A stretch of DNA of 64,000 nucleotides from Lumbricus terrestris (GCA_949752735.1 OX457041.1:26466076-26530075); one strand, 5' to 3'; numbered from the stretch's first letter, positions 11,358-23,838 are shown. Made by a program: numbers and translations. The notes: generated by a model not told the origin, from the letters alone.

Positions 11358-11460
11358 AGACTTGCGGAGCATGAGCAGCCGAGCGACGACCATCAGCAAG
11401 TGAAGGTGATGCAACAGCAGCAGCATCAGGATGGCCAGCGCAGTGACCATCAACAGCAAG
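11358..11460 (+). CDS. NUCB: Nucleobindin exon, Gln-rich coiled coil
   Basis: A 103-bp exon encoding RLAEHEQPSDDHQQVKVMQQ followed by QQHQDGQRSDHQQQ. The Gln/His-rich composition matches the Q-rich tail of nucleobindins after the zipper. The acceptor AG at 11356-11357 is the last repeat unit of the minisatellite with one altered triplet (ATGTTAG), so there is no ordinary pyrimidine tract. The donor is GTAATC at 11461. It starts in phase 0, as required by the exon at 6331-6438, and ends in phase 1 with a lone G. Every candidate terminal exon downstream begins in that phase. Confidence 0.8.
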
Positions 11461-11540
11461 GTAATCTTATCTGGTTAAGTCCGTCTGACCCTAGTTTAAC
11501 ACTTTACTGACAAACATATACTGTGATGCATTGAACTTAT

Positions 11541-11899
11541 CATTAGAGGGTTAATTTAATATTATCGTATCTCTTTACCAGTGATTTCCAATCTAATCAT
11601 ATATGCAGTGGTTATCAAATCAAATCGTTTATTTGGCAACCAACAATTCAAGAATCAAAAGAAACAAAAGTTTGCAAATATAATGAAGCAGTGCGCAAGT
11701 AATGTTTCTGATAGTTTGCATTTAGTTGCACAGGGGCCCTTCTGGAAGTGGTCTTTACTAGGTGGGCCACCTGTGGGGTGATCCCATGAAGATGATAGCC
11801 ATTAGGTTGCGGAGGTGTGGTTCTGACATCATTAGAGGGTTAATCTAAGCTTATCGTATCTCTTTACCAGTGATTTCCAATCTAATCATATATGCAGTG
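11541..11899. repeat. 70-bp direct duplication around a LINE-tail-like insert
   Basis: The 70 bp at about 11541-11610 (ending ATATGCAGTG) recur at about 11830-11899 with a few changes. Between them lies a 220-bp segment that contains CAAATCGTTTATTTGG, the complement of a common LINE 3' end, plus GGTGGGCCACCTG-type sequence. This fits an inverted, 5'-truncated LINE tail with an unusually long target duplication, or a local tandem duplication. Confidence 0.55.
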
Positions 11900-13480
11900 T
11901 ATGTATCAAAATAACTTTAAAACGACAGCAAACACCTTAACTGAGTGCGCAGAATCGTTATTTGAATTAAGAGGCTGACATCTTGTTTTGAGCTGTTTTT
12001 AATTTACAATACTTTACTTCAATTTACCTAACTTTGCCTGACAGTGACTTTATGTGTTCTTAAAGTGATCCATGTTTAGTATTAACTGCACATACAGTTC
12101 ACAGATTATTTTTATAAATGCCTAAATTAGAGAATAACATTTCATACATTTATGTGTCTAAACTTTCAGATAAGAAATGCTTCAAAAATCTAATTCTCTC
12201 TGGCATGCAAGCTTCTGATTGTCTTACTGTTATTCATATATGTCATTTCACTCACCTACCAATTTTTGGGTTCACATCAGGTTCTGTCTAACTTCATGTG
12301 CGTACAAAATATTTTCATTCTAGTCATAACGACGATAAAAGTGAATGATCATTTTAAGTGCTAATAATAAATAATAATAGTAATAAGAAGATCTCAAAGC
12401 TTTGTACGTACTTCCTTTACAATTCCTTTGCAATACAATAAGTCAGATTGTCGGTGAATATTATGACTAGAAATTTATCAGATTTTGTTAGTATTCATTT
12501 AAGTTTTTTACCCGTGATGGTACTTTGTACATGAAGCATGTTTGTGACCTATGAAAATGTTTTGTAAATAGACCATGGTGCTTGAAAGCGTGCATGCAAT
12601 TGCTTGCAATTTTGGTAATGGATTGGCACAAATTGTTGAAGCATGGTTGTTGTGCTTTTATTTAGATTGACTTTTGTGATTGTATTGAGGAATAGGCTAA
12701 CGATAAGATGAGATGAGGGGTGGAGTTGCTGGCTGTAATATGTAAAGTATGGTAATGCTTAACTTTTATTTCAAATTTTAGTTAACCTATCTTCGATGCA
12801 ACTTTTGGTTTTGATGTATCTTGTCATTGTATTGTCATTGTACACGAAAGTTTATTATGTCATTGTATTGAAAGTTTATTATACTTTAACTCATAACAAT
12901 ATTACGTATCAGACAAGCAATCATTAAGTAGAAGCAAAGCTCTACAAAAGCAACAGCTTCAATAGGGTTGAACCCCGATCTCCGGTATGCCACTGTTTAC
13001 ATTGTGATTAGTTTGCACTGTGAGAGGTGTGTAATAAATTTATAGATAGGATAAAGTATATGAAGTGTGAATATTTTTTTGCAATTCAGTATCGGCTGTG
13101 TAGGTCTGTTGGAGCTGTTGTCAGTGAAGACTTTAAGTTCTCGCTAATGTTGAAACTATATTTTTTTATGTCAATACCAGTACTTAAAAAGTTACTGGAT
13201 AAATTTTGCTTAATTATCAGAGGTGGCAACAGGATTTGAAATTACGAGTTGAAGTGTGTCTTAGGAGACTTATAAAATAATATTATTAGGGAGATCATTA
13301 ATCCAAGAGGTTTGGGAACTGTGAGAAGGTGCTATATAAAAGCCAAATGCATACATGCACAAGTGTGCACATGCGTAGAATGCATATTATGGGTGGGATT
13401 GGATGAACGACATCCATTATAACCTGTAACTGAATCAACCAATGTTTTGAACTTTTGAATTATAATCGCAGTCAATTGTC
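11900..13480. other. Intron sequence, no feature seen
   Basis: About 1.6 kb of AT-rich sequence with no open frame worth reporting and no repeat that I could recognise. Confidence 0.5.
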
Positions 13481-13667
13481 TGAAAGCAGCATGGTGACCT
13501 GGTGCATTGGGTCTGTAATGAAACTTTCGGGTTAAGCCTGGTGACGTGACTGCATGTCATGACCCTGGGCAAGTTCTTTGCACACACTTGTCTATGTCAC
13601 AAACTGTAATCTGTAACTTTAATTCCAGATTTGGTAGCACATCTTACAATACCGAGGGGGTAGGGGG
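13480..13667 (+). repeat. SINE-like remnant with a CORE-type segment
   Basis: Contains GACCCTGGGCAAGTTCTTTG (13561-13580), close to the GACCTTGGGCAAGTC core of CORE-SINEs and to the two better SINE copies at 56277 and 60934. The tRNA-related head is degenerate. It is interrupted or flanked on its 3' side by the MITE at 13668. Confidence 0.4.
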
Positions 13668-14723
13668 CAGTGTTTAATCTAGTCCCCGTCCTCTGGGGGG
13701 AATTTTCGTGAGGCGCGTAGCGCCGAGACAGGGAGGGGAGGGGCATGGGGAGGGGAATGTGCCCCCTCCCCATCAGAAACTTTTTGAATTTCCCCATTGC
13801 AATGGCAGCATTTTAAGGTGTCATCTTAACAGAATAGCTGTACTTTTTCATTGACAGATTAGAAACTTTTTGAATTTACACATTGCAATGGCAGCATTTT
13901 AAGGTGTCATCTTAACAAAATAGCTGTACTTTTTCAGTGACCAATTAGAAAATTTTTGAATTTTCCCCATTGCAATGGCAACATTTTAAGGTGTCATCTT
14001 AACAGAATAGCTGTACTTTTTCAGTGACACATTAGAAACTTTTTGAATTTCCACATTGCAATTGCAGCATTTTAAGGTGTCATCTTAACAGAATAACTGT
14101 ACTTCTTCAGTGAGAGATTAGAAATTTTTTGAATTTTCCCCATTGCAATGGCAGCATTTTAAGGTGTCATCTTGACAGAATAGCAGTACTTTTTCATTGA
14201 CAGATTAGACATTTTTTGAATTTTCCCCATTGCAATGGCAGCATTTTAAGGTGTCATCTTAACAGAATAGCAGTACTTTTTCAGTGACAGATTAGAAAAT
14301 TTTTGAATTTTCCCCATTGCAATGGCAGCATTTTAAGGTGTCACCTTAACAAAATAGCTGTACTTTTTCAGTGACCCATTAGAAACTTTTTGAATTTCTA
14401 CATTGCAATGGCAGCATTTTAAGGTGTCACCTTAACAAAATAGCTGTACTTTTTCAGTGACCAATTAGAAACTTTTTGAATTTCCACATTGCAATGACTG
14501 CATTTTAAGGTGTCATCTTAACATGATAGTATCATGTATTATAGTAGTAAATAATGTCATTATAATCATATAATAATAAATGATATCACGGTATATTATA
14601 ACACTTCATGTAAAACAACAGTAACTAAAAACCAATATCATTTTGTCAAATTTTTCTGGGGGGGGAAATGTCAATCCTGGGGGGGGGAACTTTCCCCCCC
14701 AGAGACGACTAGATTAAACACTG
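13668..14723. mobile_element. hAT-like MITE with internal 87-bp satellite
   Basis: A 1056-bp element. It begins CAGTGTTTAATCTAGTC and ends with the inverse GACTAGATTAAACACTG, with runs of G/C next to both ends. The direct repeat GGTAGGGGG occurs at 13659-13667 and 14724-14732; the last eight bases fit a hAT target duplication. The inside is mostly nine tandem copies of an 86-87-bp unit. A decayed relative of the right end is at about 20565-20620. Confidence 0.83.
13776..14525. repeat. Tandem repeat, 86-87-bp unit, about nine copies
   Basis: The marker TTTTAAGGTGTCA recurs at 13811, 13897, 13984, 14070, 14157, 14244, 14331, 14417 and 14503. Each unit carries CATTGCAATGGCAGCATTTT and a TAGCTGTACTTTTTCAGTGA stretch. 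Copies differ by a few substitutions only. Confidence 0.93.
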
Positions 14724-14732
14724 GGTAGGGGG

Positions 14733-16610
14733 TTAGCGCATTGGATAACCCACTGGCACGGAAATCAGCGAGTTTGATTCTCGAAGCCTTCGTAGGATAG
14801 GTGTGCTTTGTATGTTGCTATTGGCTCCGTTGTATTGCAGGCTGTCTGTTCTGTTAGTAGTTAAGGTTGATGTTAATTAAGATAACTATACACTGTAACT
14901 GGTTGTGGTCTGTCAACTGGATTGTTGAATAAACGAAAATTATTATCTTCTAGAGCAGCTAGTCAGAGGTGCTTCCAATATTACAGATGAAATCCAGAAT
15001 CAAACAGAATTGTTTTCAAATGCTCTTAGTAATACAATGTAGTGATAAAGAAAGGTTAAAGAGCTCGTCCTGAACAGTCAGAACAAAGCTAGGCAGAGCT
15101 CCATGGAATTTCGGGCAAAAAGGATGACCAAGCCACACTATGCAACAGAGCAAAGAAATCTTTAACCATGGATAGATGCGCTCTATTGCCATATAACGCG
15201 TGATTCCATGAGATAGGATGGTTCACTCCCCCACTTGGCAAATACAGATCTTAAAACTCAAGATGTGTTTTTGCACCAGTAACAAGTGCAATCAAGCCAA
15301 AGAATTTGGTGCCGACGTGATCCATTAATATGATGCACTGGCTTCACGTTCAGGACATTGGAATTTACCCACTCTCAACTCGAGTGCCTAGGAGTACTCA
15401 GTGTTTGGTTTATGTATATTCCACTATGGGAATAAGGCTTTACTTACAATTACGTTTTCTGCATGGCATCCCTGTGATGGTTACTTATAGAGAAAACATG
15501 GCACAAAGTCTTAATTTATTGAATTAAATCCTGTCAAGATCCAATGGGTTAAGTAATCGGAAGTCAAGTTGCAACAAGTAAGAATGCCGAACCTGATGGA
15601 TCTTAGCTGCAGATATGAATGGCATTTAAGCTCCGGAAGAACAAACCAGGCAGTGAAGTCCAAAGCTTCCTATCAACCGCCAAAAATGCACGAGAGCCCA
15701 GTTCCATCATGGTACGAGGCACAATGACAGACATGAGTCTTATTTATCAAATTCATTATAATTTTTGAAAACTATCTTCCGTTTTGCTTATTGACTTTGG
15801 CTCAACAATGATTTTTTTTGAATGCTTTGACTGAAAAGATTATTTTACATTCACCTTTAGAAGCATATGCTGAATAGGCATCAATTTGTTTTCACAGAAC
15901 AGAATATCAGTGAAATAAAATTCTAAGTTACGGCTTTCTCTTTGTGGCAGATTAGTCAAGCAGTGTTACGTCATAACTCTTGTGTTCAGTTATTGCTGTG
16001 TGTGTCGTATAGAGCTTTTCTTAATTAGCTTGTCCAGAGCTATTGCCTTAATTTGGCAGGAGCTGTTTCTGCATGTTGTTTGGTTGCATGATTTTCCGTG
16101 AATTCATTGTATGTCCCAATGATTTCTTTAGGTTGTCTTGCTTGGGAATGACGTTACCGCATGTTGTTACATTGTTTCACGTCCTACGTTTATCTTCAGC
16201 TTGACAAAGCTATTGAGCTGCAGTGTCTTAATGTTGTCCTACTCGGGGGTGTTGTTGCTTCATTGTTGTTGCTTCATTGTGTTGTTTTGTTGCATCGTCT
16301 TTGCATATTTTGCTGTAACCTGGGTGGTTAGTAGATGCATATTATTTCTTGGCATGCCACACTGCATCAGTCTGTTGTCTTGCACTTTCCTGTGATTCTT
16401 GGTCTATTGTCGTCTTTTCCTGCAGTTGTCTTGCTATTGTTCTGCATGCTTTTATTGTTGTCCAGCGTTGGTTGCGGTTGTGTTGCCGTTGTGTCGTTTC
16501 CTGTCTTTAATCATTTTATCATGCCATTGTCTTGCCTCTTGCCATTGTCCTTTTGTCATCATGTCTTTGTCTTCTTCTTGCTGAGGGCTGGTGTTGCTTT
16601 GTTCTGTCAG
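14733..16610. other. Intron sequence; tRNA-like SINE scrap at its start
   Basis: At about 14733-14800 there is TTAGCGCATTGGATAACC and, further on, GAGTTTGATTCTCG, spaced like the A and B boxes of a tRNA-derived SINE. The rest, to the exon at 16611, is AT-rich with T/G-rich TTGTTG stretches after 16200. I see no other exon. Confidence 0.4.
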
Positions 16611-16705
16611 GAGTCGATGAGCATCTCAAATTTCGAGAGCCAGTCGACCAAAAGCAACAGCAGACTACTCAAGGTCTGCCACGTCACCCACGAGCGCCTC
16701 CCTAA
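16611..16705 (+). CDS. NUCB: Nucleobindin candidate 3' terminal exon 1
   Basis: After a TTGTTCTGTCAG acceptor (AG at 16609-16610) the phase-1 frame reads GVDEHLKFREPVDQKQQQTT and then QGLPRHPRAPP before a TAA at 16703-16705. Joined to the lone G of the exon at 11358-11460 it keeps frame. The LKF motif after a Gln-rich region resembles the vertebrate nucleobindin C-terminus, which also has a conserved LKF. That makes this the best candidate for the ancestral last exon. An AATAAA at 17506-17511 could be the poly(A) signal. Transcript data would be needed to prove use. Confidence 0.6.
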
Positions 16706-18236
16706 TCTTCCACCAGATCAGCTGCGCGAGTCAGAGCTGACTTCATCTCACCGACTGTTTGCAACCGAACTGTAGTCATCGACTTAATTTTCTTCGGCTT
16801 CAAAATGCTTCTCGACCACAAAATCTCCACTCACCGTGCACGCTTGTGTGACTGATATCTAGTAACGGCAGACACTGATTTTGGCCAGAATGTTCATGAT
16901 GTCTGATAGTTGTACAGATGAATAATAATCTGCCCAGAATCCAACCTGAGCCATGCTGAAGCAGATGTTGAAGTTGACAAGGGAATCAAATTAGTTGCTA
17001 GCCATAACCAGCGAAAACCAGAGCATTCCGCACTTCCGTATATGGTGACTTGGGCTGAGAACGCTCTCTTGTGCATTAGATCACTATTTTTTTCTGTAAC
17101 AGTCTTCCACTGCAAATCCGAAGCGTTCCCGGAAAGCAGTACAAGAAGCATTCTCGGCTGATCTTAAGATGCACCTTTATTCATACGATGTTTGGTATTA
17201 AACCATGTTTCTGTGCTTTATAGATTCTCCTAGGTGCATACGATTACTGTTAGGATGCACAGACCAACTGTTTTATTATAAGACAATTTACTTGTAAACA
17301 TTACAGACGTGTAACTGTATGCCTACTGTTATCACACATTACGTCGTCAAAAGTAGGCTATTGTATGTCAACAGCAGATGGTAATGTAGCTGGAATACTC
17401 TCAGTCTGGTGCCATTGCACATTTGAATTATGCGCCCAGACATTTGGTATAGCGCCTTTGAGTACCTTATAAAAGCTCTGCCTACGGTACTTAGCTACAT
17501 GTAATAATAAAGGTCACAAGAACAAAACTTCATCTTTAAGCAGCCCTGTTTTTTTGGACCAGAATTGTTCCCATTGCTGTCCACCAGTGACTCTACGTTC
17601 ACCTCTTAGCGTACTTTGACATTTAACCTATATAGAAACTCACCAAAAGTGTCTGGTCTGTGGTTGATGATGATCTGCTGACTTTCTAGCCACATCGATG
17701 TCTGCTGTTACGAGATATCATTCGCTGAGTGTATCTGCAAACATTTTGTAAGATTTATTTTGTTGTTGACGATATGTTTCATTCCATTTTACTCATTTGT
17801 GTTTTGTGTGATTGTTTTGTGCGATTGTCTGACGATTCCTAGATCTATAGATTCTATACTCAATAGCCTACCTGCTAATGAAATTTGTGACTGTGAAACA
17901 ACTTATCAGGTCCAAGATGTACTTTTCAGTCACTTAATTAGCATGATTGTGTGTAACAAGTGATGCGGTTCTGTTAATTTCATTTCATGTGATTCTTGTA
18001 AAAATGTGCTCATGACTCGGGCTTAGTGTGTTCGTTTTTATTCTGTGTGTTCCATGCAACTAGAATGAATGCTTGCTCCATGTGAGCAGTGGAACACAGG
18101 AAGGTGCTGATATTCTTATAATCGGCCTTTGGACGAATTCGAAGATGCTGCCATGGATAAGGAGCCAGACTAGCCAGTGACATCACAGGAAATTCTCTAG
18201 TGGTGTAAAATCGTGTCCTCGTGACTCTATCAAGTG
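16706..18236 (+). other. Possible 3' UTR of terminal exon 1, with AATAAA
   Basis: Noncoding sequence after the TAA at 16703. The only well-placed polyadenylation hexamer that I note is AATAAA at 17506-17511. No conserved element recognised. Confidence 0.4.
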
Positions 18237-18239
18237 TTT

Positions 18240-18241
<2 letters not shown>

Positions 18242-18321
<80 letters not shown>
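18242..18321. repeat. (GT)n microsatellite
   Basis: About 40 perfect GT units, then GCGTGCACGTGTGTGT. Confidence 0.97.
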
Positions 18322-18326
<5 letters not shown>

Positions 18327-18589
18327 CACGTGTGTGTCTTTTATGAACAGCTGGAACAGGGTCGTTACAGGAGCCGGTGTCACTCTGAAGCCATGTAGTA
18401 GGCCTGATGATGCTGTTTTACTATGTGTTCAAGGAACAAAACATTCTGAAATTTGACAGTTTGAAATTTTAAAAATATAGCACTAGAGAGAAACCATTTA
18501 GTTGTGCAAAAAATGGTGTTTGTCCAAACATTAACAGTTAATTATGCAATAAATTATCATGCAGGCGTGATAGTATCAAGTATTATAAT

Positions 18590-18961
18590 CAGTGGCGGCG
18601 CCAGGATTTCAGTTTTGGGGGGCTGAATTTGCGGGAGAAACTTTTCTGTTTTCAGTCGCAAAAATTTCTGACGAGCTTTTTTTAGCCATCGGCCAAAATC
18701 TCAAGAAAAGTTTCCAATTCAGCAGTGAAAATTTCTGACAACTTTTTAAAAAAAAATTCATTTGGTTGAAATCTTGGAAAACAGTCCTTTTTCGTATCCG
18801 CCAAAGTGTCTGGCAAACCTCGTGCATACCTTTACGGTAAATTTGGGGGGCTAAAGGGGGTTAATCGTGCAAATATTTCATTTTTACATGGGAAAAAAGG
18901 ATGGCCTTTTTTAGGGGGGCTTAGCTGTGTGTTCCCCCTAGACCTCCTAGCGCCGCTACTG
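18590..18961. mobile_element. hAT-like MITE, perfect 8-bp duplication
   Basis: A 372-bp element beginning CAGTGGCGGCGCCAGGA and ending CTAGCGCCGCTACTG. The target duplication ATTATAAT is perfect at 18582-18589 and 18962-18969. G-runs and C-runs lie inside the ends. It has no coding capacity. Confidence 0.9.
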
Positions 18962-19017
18962 ATTATAATAGTAAATAATATCATTATAGTCATATAAATT
19001 AATAGTAAATTAGATCA

Positions 19018-19135
19018 GAGGTTCTCAACTGGTGTGTCATGACACACTAGTGTGTCACGGATTGACCGGTGGTGTGTCGCGTAAAAATGGTGTGTCGCTG
19101 GTGTGTCGCGAAGAATTGGTGTGTCGCGAATTCTC
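19018..19135. repeat. hAT-end-like fragment with GTGTGTCGC words
   Basis: CAGAGGTTCTCAACTGG followed by five short GTGTGTC-type repeats. The start looks like a hAT terminus, but I cannot find the other end. Confidence 0.35.
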
Positions 19136-19205
19136 AGAGCATACATCCACCGTTCTTGCATTACTCTGAGTTGCTTACTTTAACAATTTAGCATTTTGGC
19201 AGACA

Positions 19206-20008
19206 TCTATATCTATAAGAAAGGATGTGGCTATGTATGTATGTATGTGGGTGACTTTGTCCAGAATGCACGCTCACAGTTTTTGAGCTTTTCACTCAAA
19301 AACCTTCACTACTGTGTAGGTCTTGGCACGAGACGCAAAGTCGAGGGGTTGGCGATTCTCTGCCACCATGGGGGCCAGGATGGGGGGCGAAACGCCCCCA
19401 ATTTTTTTCAAAAAACGCGGCTATTGATTTGAATTTTTTTTCCTAGATAGAGGGCCATCAGAACCACCCGGATCAGTGGTTGGCAAATCTCTACCACCAT
19501 GAAGGCCAGGGTGCGGGGGGGTTGAAAACACCAATTTTTGCTATAAATTTTCATTGGCTTGCCACGTATAAAAGCAGTAATTTTAACCGTTTTAAAGGTG
19601 TTTAAGGTAGTCTGTTGCCAGTACGGATTTCACGGGTCGCGTACCAGTGGAGGCGGGGTGGGGAAGGGGTGTGTGGAGGGGTGGGGTGGGGGAGGTGGAG
19701 GGGTGGTATGGGGTGGAGGTCGGGGGTCTAGGGGTGGGGGTTGGGGATGGGAGTGGGGGAGGGGGTGGGGTTGGGAGTGGGGTTGGGGTGGAGGGATGGA
19801 GTGGGAGATGGGGTGGAGGGGGGTGATTGGGGTGAGAGGGTGGGGTGCAGGGGGTGGGGTGGGATGGGGTGGAAATTTTCGTCAAACCCAAATTTCTCCG
19901 GTAGCGTACTGGTAGAGGTCGGAGTGTGGTGGGGTGTTGTGTGGTGGGGTTGTGGCCGGAGCGGATCGAATCCTAAATTTCCCGGGCATCGCCGGGTACC
20001 CCAGCTAG
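19206..20008 (+). mobile_element. Nonautonomous Helitron, copy 1
   Basis: It starts TCTATATCTATAAG after an A at 19205. It ends CCCGGGCATCGCCGGG (hairpin), then TACCCCAGCTAG before a T at 20009. A TC 5' end, a hairpin shortly before a CTAG 3' end, insertion between A and T and no target duplication are Helitron hallmarks. It shares ACAGTTTTTGAGCTTTTCAC and CACCATGGGGGCC blocks with the copy at 44960. A GGGGTGG-rich stretch at 19640-19870 makes artefact glycine-rich frames. No Rep/helicase. Confidence 0.85.
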
Positions 20009-22026
20009 TATGCTATAACTGTGGGAATTCGTAGCATGCACTCTATTTATCCACTCCATATAGGCCTAATCGCAATCTAGAGAGGCCACAATGTGTGTCT
20101 TAATAAAGGCCAACAATCCCTAGGCCTACATACAGCAGCCTACAGCTCTACGTTACATAGCCTATAGGTCTACGGTATAACACTTTAGCGAACGCGCCGG
20201 TTAGACTTTTATTCAACGCTATAGGGCCTAGCATTCGAAAATAACTAAGAAATTATCACAAAGAAACGGAAATTTGTGCGATTCTAAAACACTGATGAGG
20301 CGGAATGGTCGAGTGTGCGTATTCAGAGCATGAGAGCCATAGACCCACAAAGGTGGACAAAGTCCATGGCAGGCGCCCCTAATGGCCCAAAGATGTTTCA
20401 ATAAAAAATAACGTGGGGAATTTTACATACCAATATAAGCTACCTGTAAACTAGACCTTAAAGTTTTTCTAGGGGTGGGGGGGGAAAAATGTTACATATA
20501 TAATTGGGGGGCGGTAGTATTGCCTATGTGCATCTGAACGACAGCTCTAGATTTTGCTCTTGGGGAATGTCATTCCTGGGATCTATTTCCCCCCCACAGA
20601 TACGTGGATTAAACACTGCCTATTCAGTGATCTATATGGAAGCTGGTTAAATTCAATCGGATTTGAGATCCACCTTTCTGATTTGGGATCGACCATCTGA
20701 CGTGTGAGATTCACCCCTGTATTAGACCTAAGGGGTAGACCGTGACCCAATTATTGGCAATTGTTGTATGTCTTTAGTTTAGATTATATATTCGAATATC
20801 CAGACGGTTTGGGAAAATATGTGCAAGAACAGTATTGGACCTACGTACGGTTCATCTTAGGTCGCATCTATTGAGCTATAGGTAATCGTTTGATAACTGT
20901 GCTTTTAGCGCCTTTGAAGACGTCATGAAAATGTACAGAGAGTGTGACGCTAAGTGTGCAACAATCGATCAGTAGGCCTACATGCATTCGTGTGTCACGT
21001 ATTTTTAGTCTCATTGAATATTTTCAAGGCCATTAAAGCCTAGCGAAAAGTTCACGTATATACTGTCTGGAATAATTCAGTCTACGCAGTTTAACAGAAA
21101 GTGAAGAGGCGTTCCCAACCAAACCGTCATGTTTGATATCCGTATTTAAATCTACTCCCCTGCTTGGGGGGGAATTCAGGTGGATTCTGATTTATGATTG
21201 CGATTCAACTCGCATCAATTTAATGTCTCATTTTATTCAGCTGATCGACGATGTTTAAATCTTCGCTTAGGCTTGTATGAGAAAATATCTTTTCAGATGG
21301 TCAACTTATTTATATAGCGAGTATAGGAGGCTACCGACCGTGCAGCATAGGTTGGAAAGATAGGCGGGATATGAGAGGTCTTACTGCTCGTCCTTTGGTC
21401 TGTATGCCGAGGCAGAGATAGTGAGGTCGCTAGCAGTAAATATCTTTTGTGCATGTGGCAGCTCGCTGAGGGGACTGCTGCTCGTTTGGCTCATACATGT
21501 AGTACCCCTCGTTCTTTCTTTCAATTATTTAGAATGTCTGGAAACCCAATACACTAATGTAGCCAAAATGCTTGCGAAGTAGGCCTACCGTAGGCCTAAG
21601 ACATCCATTGAGGGGGGCCGTTTTCCCCTTGTCCCCCCATCTAAGTCTCCGCCCATGCCTAAGTCGCCTAACTGGTGATGGAGGATAGTGATTGTGGTGA
21701 ACAGCGGGACATGATCGTGGCCTTGCGTGGTAATTAGAACAAATAGACGGTGTATGCATACAAGAGATCATGACACTGAATATCACAGAATAGTCTACGC
21801 ACCTATAGATATCATAATCAGCTGTACTTGTAGACTTTGCCTAGCAAATTCATTACCAGCACTTACAGACACCGTCAGTATCAGGCCATTTATTTAGGGC
21901 TACCAAACTTCCAAGCCCTTCGAAGACGCCAAAGCTCGACAATCAAAGGATTGCCTACTATGTATGAAGGCCTCCATGTAGCCTAATATATGTGAACTAA
22001 GATGAACACATATCTACCGTAGGTCA
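20009..22026. other. No gene; decayed MITE end
   Basis: Mostly unique sequence with many AGGCCTA words. At about 20565-20620 there is a decayed copy of the right end of the MITE at 13668-14723 (GGATTAAACACTG). At about 21610-21657 there is a partial CCGCCCATG end like the MITEs at 35801 and 56595. Confidence 0.45.
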
Positions 22027-22170
22027 ATGTTGTTTCAGTTATCTTTTTCAGTTACGGTTTCAGTTACAGTTACTTTATTTTTTGATATTTCAGTTACAGT
22101 TATAGTCAACTGTAGTCTGATTTTCAGTTATGGATTTTCAGTTACTATACTTTCAAATGTCCTGACTAAA
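22027..22170. repeat. Degenerate CAGTTA/CAGTTT repeat
   Basis: Loosely repeated TTCAGTTAC and TTTCAGTTA words. Similar stretches occur at 23095-23177 and 28221-28280, and at about 28605-28640. The 5-kb element at 23178-28220 is inserted in this repeat. Confidence 0.6.
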
Positions 22171-22555
22171 GACACAGTTGAAAATATCGTTATCACGAGA
22201 TTTCTGAGATCACAAGTATTCCGAAAAGTTCAAAGAAATATTTATGTAGCGAATCAATCTGATTTAACGAATTGCAGCTTGCTGTAAAAAGTGGTTTAAA
22301 ATTAACACTTGCACTGATGTGCTTTTGAGCACATAAACCCCACAAACTGAGAAGACACGCTCAATAATTTATTATGTTTGTGATGCTGGTGCGGATACAA
22401 AGTTTCTGCTATGAGCGCCAGAGTTAGATAGTAGCCTACTCAGTAGGTCTGACGATCCACCCATCCATTATCCAGATTATAATATCAATACAAACACAAT
22501 CATATCTATCGTTTTTAGCAAAATAAATTGTTGGACTGGCGCAGCATGATTATTT

Positions 22556-22790
22556 TTCATCAATCCGGCTTCTACTTTGGCATGAATCATTGTCATCAAT
22601 CAGGCTTCCATTTAGGCAAGAATTCATTTAATTAATCCAGCTGCTATTTTAACAGTGACTGTTTTTTTATAAATTCAACATTAATTTAAATAGCAATTAG
22701 CTTTCATCAATTCAGCTCCAATTTCAGCAATAATGTTTTCATCAATCCGACTTTTAATTTAACAAGAATTCTTTTTATCAATCAACTTGT
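22556..22790. repeat. Diverged tandem repeat around CATCAATC
   Basis: About five to six imperfect units of roughly 40-50 bp, each with CATCAAT(C/T), a GCTTC/GCTCC word and a CAAGAATT/GCAATAAT word. Confidence 0.5.
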
Positions 22791-23838
22791 ATGCCATCAA
22801 TGCTAAATCCCATGCATTGACATCATACAAATAATTTATTCCGCTAAAACAATAGATCACCAAAAAATAATCCAATACGCCACTTTATACTTTTCGACCA
22901 CTATTTGGTTTAAATATTTTTCTCGTAGTTGTCGATTTTTTTAATGGTTAGCGCCATCATTAATAAATGACAACACATCGAAGATAAAGCTGAATTAAAA
23001 TGAGCATAGAAAACTGACTGTAGACTATAGAGTAGGATTCTCCTATAATTAAAAAAAACAAAAAACATGTGTTCTCTTTTAAAGTTAACTGTTCATGACT
23101 ATTCAGTTATGCAGTTATTGTTTTTCAGTTTCTATTACAGTTTAAGTTATTCAGCATTTTTCAGTTTCAGTTTTAGTCAGTGCTTAAAGTGTAAAAAAAG
23201 AAGTGCCAGGACGCTGAATTGTATAATTGGTCGTCAGTGGCGGCGCCGAAGGCGCGAGGCTGCGAGTGCCGAAGGCACGAAGCCCATGGCGACTAGTAGA
23301 CAAGGCTTGGAATTCTAAAAGGGCTCTAGAAATCACTGCTAGAAGCAAATCATGTAACAATTTGCTAACCGGTGTTTCTAGACTAATTTGACCCTGCTGA
23401 AAACGAAAATCGCTGTTAGCAAGCTGGATTTTTGGCCGTTCAATGGGAAAACAAGATGGCGGACAAAATGGCGGTCAGTTGCTTCAAATGGCTATAAGTA
23501 AAGTATTGTATGTGACAGGAACACGATTTTAGACCCTAAATTAAGATTATAGGGTGCAAGGAATACAATGGAACCAAATACACATATGTGGCACTGCAGG
23601 AAAATCAAAATGGTGGACAAAATGGCGGCCAGAATCTTGAAATGGCTGTAAGTGAAGTTATGTATGCAGTGGAATCATGATTTCAGGGTCTAAATCAACA
23701 TTTTCGGGGTCAAGGAATGCAATGGAAGCAAGGTGACATATGTGGCATTGCACGGAAACCAAGATGGCGGACAAAATGGCGGCCAGAATCTTAAAATGGC
23801 TGTAAGTGAAGTTATGTATGCAGTGGAATCATAATTTT

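Noticed and set aside
10635..11459. 274-codon minus-strand frame of His-Gln-Thr-Ser repeats and plus-strand FDVM repeats
   Set aside because: It is the translation of the 12-bp minisatellite, open because the unit is a multiple of three.
18242..18456. Cys-Val repeat frames over (GT)n
   Set aside because: Microsatellite artefact. The same holds for 31483-31755 and 33288-33494.
19559..20034. Gly/Trp-rich and Pro-rich frames
   Set aside because: They come from the GGGGTGG body of the Helitron. The same artefact appears at 45276-45952.
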